In this document: piece after piece, positions 54,325 to 64,000 of the stretch
Layout of the letters: the number at the start of each line of letters is the position of its first letter
Numbering within the stretch: the first letter of the stretch is position 1
NCBI GenBank assembly: GCA_934047225.1
Contig: OW203989.1
Coordinates: 14,359,977-14,423,976 of the forward strand
Length of the DNA stretch: 64,000 bases
Source: Ypsolopha sequella
Taxonomy: Eukaryota > Arthropoda > Insecta > Lepidoptera > Ypsolophidae
Reading direction: 5' to 3'
Program-made: the position numbers and the translations under genes
Notes under the pieces: generated by a model
The model's database searches: none
Told to the model about the DNA's origin: nothing
Seen by the model: the letters and a program-made list of their open reading frames with translations, nothing else

Positions 54325-55292
54325 ATATGAAATATAAATATATGAAATATAAGTATAGTAACTGATTTATTAGCACAAAATATTTGGAATTTTACATAAA
54401 TTTCTATTATTGCCGAAGTAAGCGACAGCGATAGTTGTTTTAGAAAGAAAACGTGTCAGATAACGTCACGATACATGCCGCTAAGCTCACTTTGATTGCA
54501 AATAACTTCGTAATTTTTTGAGATATCAAAAAAATAATTTTACTAGTGTTTTTAGATTTTTAACGCAATTTGCAATTTTCATAAAAATCGTCATGTAGGA
54601 AACGGGCTCATTAAACAAACCCGGGTGGAGCCGCGGGCGAAGAGCTAGTTATTACCACACCCCCGTCACTTCATAGTCAAGGCTCAAGTTATTTACCTAC
54701 ACTCTCACGCGCGCATCTGGCTTGTCCGCACACGCTTGTGTGTGTGCGTGAGCTAGTCTAGGGCTGGCAGCAATCGTGTGAGCGTCGTCGCCCGAGAGGG
54801 ACACAATATAAGTCAGCAACTTATGTGATTCTCTTCCTAAATTTTAGCGTAGTCCAATTTCTGTTTCCCCGTGGATTAATCAGTATTAAAAAAATATATG
54901 TATACAACGTGTAACGGAAAGGTGTAACCATATTTAAGGAGGTAATTTAGGGAATAGTACTAATGCTATTGGCATTTGTATTAACTCCAAAATCAAGGTT
55001 AAATTATATATATATACAAGGTTAAATTCAATTCAAATTCAAATTTGAAACATATGTAGAACATGTCCATATGAATAACTTTTTTTAATAGGATAGTGAA
55101 AAATTCTTAAAATTCGTTTTCACCTTTCCATACTGGACGAGTCAGCTGATCGGAGCAATTTGTATGGGAGGAAGAGAAAAAAAGTTAAGAATTTCGCTTA
55201 GCTCCCATACAAACAGTTGTCCATATAGACTAGTACTACCTTTGTTTTGAGTTTCGCCAAATAATGTTATTTAACCTTATATATGTATATAA
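54325..55292. other. mixed sequence with one MITE end
   Basis: 54898-54945 (ACAACGTGTAACGGAAAGG, GTAACCATATTT) is a single arm of the MITE at 56575-56845. Elsewhere a more balanced patch (54650-54830) has no recognisable coding. Confidence 0.4.
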
Positions 55293-55654
55293 ATCGTTAC
55301 GACCTGAATGCCCCGGGGGGTGTCGGATGTGTTCCGAGTGTGAACTTTGAAATGCAAGTCACAGTCCACCCACACTCTGTAAACCCGCGTTTCACCTGCA
55401 AATATTACGTCCTAACGTGATGGGTGGTGAGCCCTATCATCGTTCTTCGGACACAAATACACTCTTTTTAGGGCATGCAGGTTTCCTTACTATGTTTTCC
55501 TTCACTGTTCACAAGTGGTAAGTACCTATTAGCAAATACTATGCACATTATGTAAATTCCGAAGAACTCATTGGTGCATGCCCGACCGGAGATCGAACCT
55601 TAATCTCAAGATTAAGAGGCCAGCGTTCTACCCCTGAGTTACCGCTACTTTTTC
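55293..55654 (-). mobile_element. tRNA-derived SINE, near full length
   Basis: On the minus strand: GTAGCGGTAACTCAGGGGTA (box A region), GGTTCGATCTCC (box B), GGTCGGGCATGCACC, GGAATTTACATAATG, GGAAACCTGCATGCCC, GATAGGGCTCACCACCC, GTGAAACGCGGGTTTAC and GGGGCATTCAGGTCG. About 360 bp. It has no coding capacity; reverse transcription would depend on a partner LINE. Confidence 0.75.
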
Positions 55655-56574
55655 GTTACTTTAAAAGTAAATATATATATATATATAGTATGCCTAAGCT
55701 TAGTAGGTACCTCTATAGTTTCGTATGCATAAATGATCATCATATAATTAACAACTACTCAAACATGAACTTTGGAAAAAAAATGAAAACTTGTCAAAAC
55801 ATGGAAAGTTATAAATACTGATTTTATTGTTCCAAATGCGTTACTGAACGAAATTGTAAGGTTTGATCACGCAATTCTAATTTTTGAAAAAAAGTTTTCC
55901 AGGTATCCATAAACACTGCAATAACGCACCATACTGATTAAAAATCAGTATCGTGATAAAACTTTGTAACAAAACACGCGCGCAGCAAACGAGTGGTAAT
56001 CGAGCTCTGCCTGACTCCAGATTTCCACTAACTTGCGGGGGACCGCGGGGGACGTTAAATTCGCGCGGGGAGGAGAGTGTCGCTTCTTTACGTAGTAATA
56101 CTTTATATTCTCTGTTATTACTATGAACGTGTCATACCTGTAAGATATATGATGCAATAAACTGTCCCACGCATAATATTAGTGCATTCAATGTCATGTC
56201 GCATGTCTGTAACTATCTTGGAAGGCATTTATTATTATTTAGCAACCTACAATAGAATATTTGTACAACATAGGCATAGCTTTATTTTATCACCACATAA
56301 AAGAAAAAAAAATTAACACTCCATAGACATTCAATGCACACTCAGATAAAAAAAATACATTCTAGAACTCTATTTCTAGAATTAATTTCATACTAATTCT
56401 AGAATTCATTACATTCTAAAAAAATATAGAAGTCTATAGTATAGAAATCCATATACGTATGGATTTCTACAAATATCCAAAGTTAACTAAAAGTTACTGC
56501 GTTATCCATCCATCTGCCTTCTCGCTTACAGCAAACTCTTTCAGGCAGCTTCAGACAAAAAAAATCCTGCTAAT
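55655..56574. other. AT-rich sequence, no recognised feature
   Basis: A TA run lies at 55671-55686, and CATTCTAGAAC/TAGAATT words make small hairpins at 56355-56420. No gene. Confidence 0.35.
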
Positions 56575-56845
56575 ATACAACGTGTAACAGAAAGGTGTTA
56601 CCATATTTGAAGAGCTTATTCAGTCAATGGTATATAACAACTTTTACTATGGAGCCAACACTGAAATCTCAAAAACAATATCTGCCCTTCCATACATTTC
56701 GGACGAGCGGCATTGCATTTTTCTAAGAAACAGTAAATTTTTTTTTCAGGGTACTGGTTTGTTCCATATTAAAAGTCGTTCTAATATACCATTGACTGAA
56801 TAAGCTCTTCAAATATGGTTACACCTTTCTGTTACACGTTGTATA
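56575..56845. mobile_element. palindromic MITE with about 60-bp near-perfect arms
   Basis: Left ATACAACGTGTAACAGAAAG, GTGTTACCATATTTGAAGAG, CTTATTCAGTCAATGGTAT; right ATACCATTGACTGAATAAGC, TCTTCAAATATGG, CTGTTACACGTTGTAT. Flanked by TA on both sides. A solitary arm occurs at 54898. Confidence 0.8.
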
Positions 56846-57885
56846 CATGAGTATGTGTGTAAAGCACATAGTTAATATAGACGAGACATAATAGCAGTTA
56901 CGAGAGAGAACGCTTTCTGTTAAGTAATAAATAATTTGTTTCCTTTGCATGTTAGTTTTAGTTATGTTGTGTATTTCAGCTTTGTATATTCGCTTTGTAA
57001 TGTAAATATTGAATGTACTTTATTTATTTAACTTTTCACAAATGTAATTAGGCCACGTCTATCCGCGTTAATTCTACTATTTCAGTACTTAGTAAGTAAA
57101 TTTAAGGACTATAGTACAGTATTTACTAACTTAAACTTACAAATCTAAAAATTAAATATACCTCTTTCTGTTAGTACTCCTTGATTAATAAATAAATACA
57201 TAATTATCCACCTTGGAAACTGAATGCTGAATGACTCTGGAACGGTAAAAATAATCTTCTGATATAACATTCAATGATGTGTCTACAGAGAATTTGCACT
57301 GTATGTTGCAAATATGGAACCTTTAGTGGTCACTTAATTATTATAACTCCAACCGTGCTTTCGTAAGAACTTAAATATATAAAATGAGTTGCAATTTAAC
57401 TTTATTATGAAAAGAAAATGTACTTACTTTATTTGAATGAAAATCAAGCAATGAGAAAAAGGCTGGGCATTACTCAAACTACCTAAACCACCTAATTATG
57501 GGTATAATAAAATAACTGAATAACTTCATAGCTTCAAGCCTACAAGTATCATATGAAAGATCATAGATTTACGTCGGTTGTTATTGCAAAAGTTCCACGG
57601 ACCGGCGCTCCTTCTACGACATTACCTGGGAGCGAAATGCTCATTCAGAAGTTCAGTTTAGGGTTCCTGTAAAGGACGTAAAACCTTATTGATAATTCAG
57701 ATTTCTTTTTAAACGGTAAAAACGGCAGGACGACCTAAGACGACCTCGATACCTTTTTATCGGGGTGGGTAGATGTTGTCCACTAAGGGAGTTGTGGGGC
57801 ATAACCGCAGGTACTAGCTACTTAAAACATAAATACGTATGTAACTTACAATGTATTTGTACATACATTTATATCCGTTCATCCA
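56846..57885. other. AT-rich sequence, no recognised feature
   Basis: No gene or repeat pair recognised. Confidence 0.35.
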
Positions 57886-58245
57886 GCAGCCTGTCTTTGT
57901 CCACTATTACTGGACATAAGTCTTTCCAAGATTTCGCCACTATTGGTGGTTCTCTGGAAGTGATGCCCATACTCACTCACGCTGGGCAGGCGGGTTGGTG
58001 AGCGCGGTCCCGAAACCTCGCGCCCGTCACTAGCCTATTTTGTAAGGCGCGGCAATTGGGGATGGATATACCGTTATCCATCGGCCCTAGGGATGGTGGG
58101 CTACCTGGTTGCTCCTGTTTGGAAGCTGTCCTCTTACGGCCTCTGTCCGACTAATTTCGGCGGGGTTTGCGAGTAAAATGGTGGTACCTCCATAGTCGAC
58201 CCCAGCATCAGCTCTACCACCTAGTACATTACAATAGAGGATAAA
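57886..58245. mobile_element. GC-richer dispersed-repeat fragment, probable retroelement
   Basis: CAGCCTGTCTTTGTCCACTA, CTGGACATAAGTCTTTCC and ACGCTGGGCAGGCGGGTTGG resemble a retroelement-derived repeat I recall from moths ('ctgctggacataggcctcc', 'acgctgggcaggcgggttggtgac'). No open frame. There is no second copy in this window. Confidence 0.4.
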
Positions 58246-59090
58246 TATATATATAGTATAAACAAGTAAATTAATAAAAACATACCTTACTCCACTACTC
58301 CGATTAGCCTTGCTGAGAAGAAGGGCAAGAAACTTATCAAATAAGTCTATTTTATCATTTTTCTTCTTTTAATCATGTTTGTTAAAACTTTGGTAAGTAC
58401 TGTAGTTTAGTAAAGAGACAAAAGTTACAAGACAGGAGACATTATGTCATTGCCATGTTTGAATCTAGCTTTGGTTTCAAATTTTATCACGGAACTACGT
58501 TTTTATAGAACAAAAAACAACCTTTTCGAAAGATGGTCTAGTATTCTTATTTTTTTTAATTAATGTAATAAAAGACCGTATTTTGCCGAAACTCTAAGGG
58601 CAGCCCTCAAAAGTGAGTTTGACAAGTGCATGGATGAAACAAGCAAATAAAAAAACGCTTTGAACTAACAACATTCAGTACTGGCTTTTAGTTGAAAACG
58701 TGACTGTTCAGTTGTGAAAAAGCTTTCTCAATAAATAAAAAATTCGGAATGGAATGAATTTTGCTAACAGTCATTGGAACGTTTACTAGAGGAAAGGAAC
58801 GTAAAGTTGATTGCTAAAAATACCTGAACATGAACATATTGTACTTTTCGTCAGATAATGGATTTCGTGTCCTGTAGCCGAACCTAGTACGTAGATTTGT
58901 CATCAGGGAACGCCAGCAGCCTGTAGCAGTAATCTATCGCGCTCTTTTATTTGACTTCAGACAGAGAGAGCACGACACACTGCACAAGTGTACGCAGTAC
59001 TGCCAAAGACATTACACAAATAATTATATAACGCCTTTGAGTTCGCCCGCGATCGTCCACGTAAAAAATAATACACGATGACATTAATTT
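58246..59090. other. sequence with one short LINE-tail match
   Basis: 58300-58345 (TTGCTGAGAAGAAGGGCAAG and AAACTTATC) resembles the LINE tail at 17050-17150. The rest is unrecognised. Confidence 0.35.
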
Positions 59091-59094
59091 ATGC

Positions 59095-59266
59095 ACCCAA
59101 ATTCATACTGGAAGCTTGGTAAAATGCTGACCTCCCATAGTAATTGACTCTACCTATAAGCTAGGCTTGTGTTGGTAGGGAACACGAAAAAATAATGTAC
59201 GAATTTTATAAAACGGGCGATTGAACCTTGATGAGCACTTACCGAGTCTTCAGTATGAATTTGACA
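59095..59266. mobile_element. palindromic MITE family A/B-like copy
   Basis: CCAAATTCATACTGGAAGC and AGTCTTCAGTATGAATTTG face each other; CCTCCCATAGTAATTGACTC is shared with family B and GATTGAACCTTG with family A. Outer ends are missing. Confidence 0.6.
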
Positions 59267-60291
59267 GAAAGAAAGAAGAAAGAAAATACATTGCAAAAAT
59301 ACAATGATGAAATAAAAATACAGGTACGTACAAACTAATCTTAATAGATAAATAAATAAACTTCAGACTTATCTACTTAGCTTAACTTATTATAATAACT
59401 AACTAACTAATTATATCTAAGTACCTAAGAGTATTTGCTGCCATCAAAATGGCCGCAACTCAGCATGATGCTGTGTTGACATGGTATATCTACGAAGAAG
59501 GTAATCATCTCGACACAACGCTGGTATTCTGTTGCAGCCTAGCGTGTGTGAGTGACTCGCGGTTGTGGAAACATTTACACAAACAAGTTTATGAACTTTT
59601 TTCAGGCACTACACGGACCTAATTAGCCATTATAAGAGTCATAACATGATTATAAGAGTCACAAGTTATCAAAGAGGGTGAATGAAGCTTATATAGTGTA
59701 ATGATTATAACTAATACAAAAGATAAAAACGGCAAGGAAAATCAAATGGGGCCAATTTATTAAACACGAGAGAAAAGGTTTGTTGGTTGATCAACAGGTA
59801 AGTGTTGGGTAAGTTATTTATTTATTTATACTTATATATATTAACACATTATATATATATATATATATATGTATACATTTTTTTTGTCTCTCGTTTGTCT
59901 GTCAATCATCCACTTAATTTTATGACATTTTAACATATTATATTCTTTGTAGTAAGTGTACATTTTAAGTATTATTTATAATTTAGTATTATTTATATTA
60001 TTTAAGTTTCTTGTTAATAAAATTGTTATTAAGAGATTATACTATGTTAATATACTAATGTTGAAAATAAAATAATTTTTTATATAAATATATAGTATAA
60101 ACTGAATAAAAAAACAAATAAGTTCTCTTTAATATATAATATATTATATTGGTTGTTCCAACAATTCGTAGCAGCGTATTTGAAGCTGCCGCAAAATGCC
60201 GCAGTGTGGTAACGAGGCATGGACAAATAGTACATAGATGTACGAGTATTGTACGCAAACTGGTCACGAGACCAGCCCCTTTATTCTGTAT
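59267..60291. other. AT-rich sequence with microsatellites
   Basis: GAAAGAAAGAAGAAAG at 59266-59285 may be a minus-strand retroelement tail like that at 38855. A TA run is at 59853-59874. No gene. Confidence 0.4.
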
Positions 60292-60490
60292 CTTTAGTTG
60301 CCAACTGCACGAGGTGCCAATCATCAAAAACATAGCTAAAAACTGAAATTTCAAAATTGCCTTTAGTGGGTATTGAACTATTAACAATCTGTGTCGTCAC
60401 TTCAAGTGCGAAAATATCCTTAGGACATCGGAATTCGATAGTATATCTATGTTTTTGATGATAGACACCCAGTCCAGAAGGCAACTAGAG
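60292..60490. mobile_element. inverted-repeat element H
   Basis: CTTTAGTTGCC and CAATCATCAAAAACATAGCT at the left are mirrored by ATCTATGTTTTTGATGATAG and GGCAACTAGAG at the right. A related copy lies within the family F element at 44199-44355. ORFs over it are incidental. Confidence 0.6.
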
Positions 60491-60791
60491 ATACACAATA
60501 GGCCTGCTGGTCAGTTTCTTTATGAGATAGTCAGGTGACCTGGTTTTTACGACACCAAACAGTAACGTAGCCAAATGGAGACGACTGCGTGCTTTTAGTT
60601 TTAACGGGACACCTGACGCTAGAACATCAACAACACTAGGTTTTCAAAGGTCATTGGAAGAATCTAGGTCCCTCCTCATATTGAAGAAAATATATTTGAT
60701 TTATCGATCTTTTATCTAAGGATTCCACCTATAAACAATGTTTTCAGATTTATACTTTTGTCAAAAAAAATGTTTCCACCCTCTTTTTTTT

Positions 60792-61010
60792 GATTTATAT
60801 AAAAACGGCTCACCTCAAAAACGGCTCGCAGGGCTCGCAGCCCGCAGTGTGAGGCGTAACCATGCGTAACGTCGTCGCGTAAACGTCTTTACTCGCCCAG
60901 ATGAAGGCAGTCTAAATCTGTTGAAACTGGTCGGCTTTCCCGATCATAACACGTATTGAGGTGAGCCGTTTTTATATAAATTATGAATTATCCTCAAGTC
61001 TCATTTAATT
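60792..61010. mobile_element. insertion with 24-bp inverted termini and a ribozyme-like motif
   Basis: 60794-60817 (TTTATATAAAAACGGCTCAC then CTCA) and 60957-60980 are perfect inverted repeats; about 30 further bp (to 61010) are also absent from the empty site at about 31.81 kb. T-runs flank both sides, which may be a target duplication. The motif at 60895-60935 lies inside. Confidence 0.7.
60895..60935 (+). ncRNA. hammerhead-ribozyme-like motif, one core base changed
   Basis: GCC; CAGAUGA (60898-60904, U4 equivalent is A); A; GGCAG, loop, CUGUU (5 pairs, two G-U); GAA (60923-60925); ACUGGU (self-complementary apart from U-G); C; GGC. Helix I is 3 bp. The change at U4 predicts weak or no cleavage. 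Confidence 0.4.
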
Positions 61011-61506
61011 CTTTTTTTTTGGTTTTCAAACGTTCGTTTCAAAGACGTGGTTAAGAGATCAACTTTATTTTTTTTAATTTAAAATTGGCGATAGAAATAT
61101 GAAGGGATGTTACCTAAATCCAATATTTTTTTCGCTACAAAATATTTCAGTATTAGCTAAAAACACACCAATTTGTTGTTTCGCTATATGATCACTAGTA
61201 TTACGCGTCCAAGAACAAGAGGCCAAAGAGCCAACATATAATCGCCTCTATGAAAAGCACATAAGATTTTTGCCATTAGACTTATTGCGCTGGACGGGTA
61301 ATAAAAAAAGTTGCAAGGGTATGCCATCCTCTATGCATTCAAATAGGGCGTAACGTGTGTCCTGGGTGGGATAGGAAAGCAAAATCTAGCGCAAGCGTTT
61401 TGGACCCTTTAGATAAGTTTAATTGTTCTACACAGCAGACATGTACCATAAACTTTGTTATGGCATATGTAATGGCAATAAAACATATTTGGCTGTATAA
61501 ATTAAG

Positions 61507-61616
61507 TAACATTATATCATTGCAGTATAGAAACGCAGAAAGAAAAGTAAATCTGGATGTGATTTACTCCAAATTTACTTTTCTTTCTGCGTTTTTACTG
61601 CAATGATATAATGTTA
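61507..61616. repeat. long hairpin, about 45-bp near-perfect stem
   Basis: TAACATTATATCATTGCAGT, then AAACGCAGAAAGAAAAGTAA, is mirrored by TTTACTTTTCTTTCTGCGTT and CTGCAATGATATAATGTTA. The loop is about 20 bp. A transcript would form a dsRNA stem of small-RNA precursor size, or this is a palindromic MITE. Confidence 0.7.
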
Positions 61617-61789
61617 ATTATATCTCCTTGCGATGGATAAATCACCAAGTGTTCAAACATAGAAATTTATTTTATGCATTAATGCCACCTTATGTAATTT
61701 AATTAAAGGTGTTTTATTTCTTCCTTGTAGAACTTATTTCTACATAACAAAGCAAGACTAAGTAATATGAACTCAGCTCTCTTGTGAGC

Positions 61790-62213
61790 TTAAGGTGATA
61801 TACCGTGCTAGCAAAGGTCCCCGTTACTCCAGGCAGAAACACCCGCAGTGCGAAAGGGACGGAATCGGGGAAAATTGTCAAAAAGTCGGTTTTAAATTAA
61901 TGCAAAATTAACTAAAATAGCTACAAAAAATTCCATAACCAGTAATTTAGGTGTAGTTAGAACCCATCTAAATAAATATTTTTCAAGTCTGTATACTATC
62001 CTAATTTGTCAGAATATCAAAACAAGTGTAAATTTAGACCTGATTTCAATAATTATTTCTATCGAATGAAATTCCTCCTATCGCGTTTCTGATAGACCAA
62101 AATCTAGTAAAAGGTCTCAAAATTGTTATACTAATTTATTTTACTTGGAACTTCATTAAAAGAGCAGATAAATAACTTCAAAAAGTGTAAATTTTCACGG
62201 TATAGCACCTTAA
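61790..62213 (+). mobile_element. TTAA-bounded element (family F), 424 bp, best copy
   Basis: TTAAGGTGATATACCGTG and CACGGTATAGCACCTTAA form an 18-bp inverted terminus with one mismatch. Family block: CCCCGTTACTCCAGGC, CCCGCAGTGCGAAAGGGACG, GGAATCGGGG, CAAAAAGTCGGTTTT. Inverted twin at 42189-42604. Non-coding; TTAA ends resemble piggyBac-type target use. Confidence 0.8.
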
Positions 62214-63406
62214 CTCAAAGAATTCAGAATGTAGAACAACGTTATAAGCTTTTCATCTAAATAGCTGTGCTTATATTAAGGTTTACAGAGGGATTTTTTT
62301 TTTGTTTTAATTTACTGAGTTGTAGATATAAATAAAGAGGAAGATGCGGTAAGTTCTTATATCTCAACTCGAAAAATGGACCTCTTTTTGAACGAGCGCC
62401 ACCGAACGAGAGATAGAGCGATGAGCTTTGATAGTAGCGCGAGCGAGACGAAGCGAGTAAGTAAGGTCCATTAGCCTTTATTTGTAGGTCCACGCGCGAG
62501 AAGCCGAGTACCGTGTCTTCCCTTTTGTTTGACTGTCATCCATGATTCTTCCAATTTCCATTCGACCATGGCTTTTTACCAAGTCCATGAATAACTTTAG
62601 GTCTTGATACTGAAATAGTTTATTAATTATTAGTATTGTATTGAGGCCAAAACAATTTTTTTTTTTAATTTTCGTCTTATGCCTGTTCTGTTTTAACTTG
62701 AGAACCACACAACTCACTTCTCAAAAGCACAAAAATCGTTTGAATTTAAATGGGGATGTATTTGTTTAATTGTTTAAGGAAAACATACAGCATTAACTTA
62801 TACATAAAAAATTAAAACATAAAACTAAATGCACATGAAAATTCTGAAAGCTGATTCAGAAACTGAAGACTAGTAACCATTTTGAGCACGTAAGCGAGGT
62901 CTCGAGAGGACCTCGATCAAACATGACTGTGGTGTGAGTATTTCTTTATGTACCTAAAATAGAGTGGAATGAAATTTCCCTTTTTTGGATTTTCTTTATC
63001 GAGCGGAAAAGTTGTGTTTGTAACAATTTATATATAGCAATGTATTAAAAATAAAATAGTTCACTTACTTACTAGGTATTAATGAGTTGATTTTAAAAGT
63101 ATATAATCATATTTAGAGACTTGTTTGAAAAACCACATAAAATGTAACTCTACTAAAAATTATTTAAAAAATCACGGTAATAGGTTTACTATGTAATCAT
63201 AAAAAAATATATAGCGATTATGAACTTTACGGAAACAAATAACATGAAAAATACCTTAAAATATATACCTTATAATACTATGTAATATTATTTGATATAG
63301 TAAATTCTTTTTATTCATCGTAAACGGTGATGGGTAAGATGTTTTTTTCTTAAAGCATCATATTGGCACAAAATAACCACTTACAGAAGGTTTACTCCGC
63401 ATAACT
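62214..63406. other. AT-rich sequence, no recognised feature
   Basis: A short purine-biased segment (62390-62480) lies between AATGGACCT and AGGTCCATT. No gene. Confidence 0.35.
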
Positions 63407-63499
63407 AGCGAAAACAGGCGCACGCATACATGATAGACGCGTCCGTACGACGGAATGCCAATGCGTACGCGTGTACGCATGTGTGCGTCTGTTTTCGCT
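63407..63499. repeat. short palindromic element, GC-richer
   Basis: AGCGAAAACAGGCGCACGCA at the left and TGTGTGCGTCTGTTTTCGCT at the right are inverted; the centre holds ACGCGTCCGTACGACGG and GCGTACGCGTGTACGC. Confidence 0.6.
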
Positions 63500-63710
63500 C
63501 GTCGGATGGAGTCGGCCTTCTAGTAGTATCTATTATTGCAGAAACATACTGGCCAGTTATTAGCGCCGCTGGCCAGCAGACTGAGAATCGTTAGAAAACA
63601 CAAATACTACACGAGCAAAGCCGCGGGCAACATGAAGTAATTAATTGTATATTATAAAAAATGAAAGAGCAGAAACAGAGTAAAAATAAATCGGGTAGCG
63701 AATCTTAGAA

Positions 63711-63863
63711 AAACGCTCTGTTTCAAACTCACGCACACAGATATATGCGTACTCTACACGCCGTCTAAGCGAAGTTCGGGGGAGTCTTCATGCAAATACA
63801 GGCGCGAAGCGCAGCGGCGTGTAAAGCACGCGTCTGCGTGTATGAGTTCGAATCTGAGCGTTT
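63711..63863. mobile_element. palindromic MITE
   Basis: AAACGCTCTGTTTCAAACTC, ACGCACACAGATATATGCG, CTACACGCCG at the left are mirrored by CGGCGTGTAAAGCACGCG, CTGCGTGTATGAGTTCG, GAGCGTTT at the right. Confidence 0.65.
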
Positions 63864-64000
63864 GTACTAAGATGTGAATATTCGTAATATGTAATATTAA
63901 ATACTCGATATATTTTTACTCGGGCAGAACTGTCTACTTAAGATTGTACGGCGAAAGAAATATAATTTCTTGCTGCTTTGATCGTATGAGTAGTTTTATT

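Larger units (their letters stand above)
60655..61335 (-). repeat. dispersed repeat family G, copy with an insertion
   Basis: Reverse complement of 31492-31945 on both sides of an insertion at 60792-61010. Flanking identity is clear: TATACTTTTGTCAAAAAAAA and CCACCCTC on the left, GGTTTTCAAACGTTCGTTTC on the right. Confidence 0.75.

Noticed and set aside
60055..60387. 110-residue minus-strand ORF
   Set aside because: It overlaps the inverted-repeat element H and has no recognisable domain; hydrophobic stretches follow from AT-rich sequence.

Overview
The window is AT-rich eukaryotic DNA with no host gene that I can recognise. It reads as insect, most likely lepidopteran, intergenic or intronic sequence. 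This rests on recall of repeat types (a repeat ending in GGTTCCGTACC, tRNA-derived SINEs, short-microsatellite LINE tails, TTAA-ended miniature elements) and on the absence of any long ORF outside transposons. Species and chromosome cannot be told.

Layout. 0-3.2 kb: a GC-rich inverted repeat, a decayed mariner-like transposase end and a LINE tail. 3.2-7.4 kb: one apparently intact two-ORF non-LTR retrotransposon (PHD finger/coiled coil/RRM-like ORF1; endonuclease plus reverse transcriptase ORF2), the only convincing complete genes. 7.4-16.2 kb: a 133-bp minisatellite, LINE 3' ends, palindromic MITEs and a 1.1-kb composite inverted-repeat element. 16.6-29.8 kb: nested MITEs, GGTTCCGTACC repeats, a hAT-type element with a perfect 8-bp target duplication, and R1-like and other LINE remnants. 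30-38.5 kb: SINEs, a dispersed repeat also present at 61 kb, and a 408-bp near-perfect palindrome. 39.5-50.6 kb: 424-bp TTAA-bounded elements, RTE-like LINE fragments and hAT-like elements. 50.9-52.1 kb: inverted-repeat elements carrying hammerhead-ribozyme-like motifs, then a LINE 3' end. 53.5-64 kb: more MITEs, a SINE, and an insertion with a matching empty site elsewhere in the window.

The most interesting signal is a dispersed set of short motifs (about 9.5, 14.3, 30.65, 46.55, 50.93, 51.64, 51.97 and 60.9 kb) that fold on paper as type I hammerhead ribozymes: helix I, CUGANGA, helix II, GAA, then a loopless self-complementary helix III and a cleavage-site-like base. All eight carry one extra base between the core and helix II, and several sit inside palindromic mobile elements. 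Other items of note are a MITE copy with strongly one-directional A-to-G differences in both arms, and 424-bp TTAA elements stacked end to end sharing TTAA boundaries.

All repeat boundaries and foldings were read by eye; none was computed or searched against a database.
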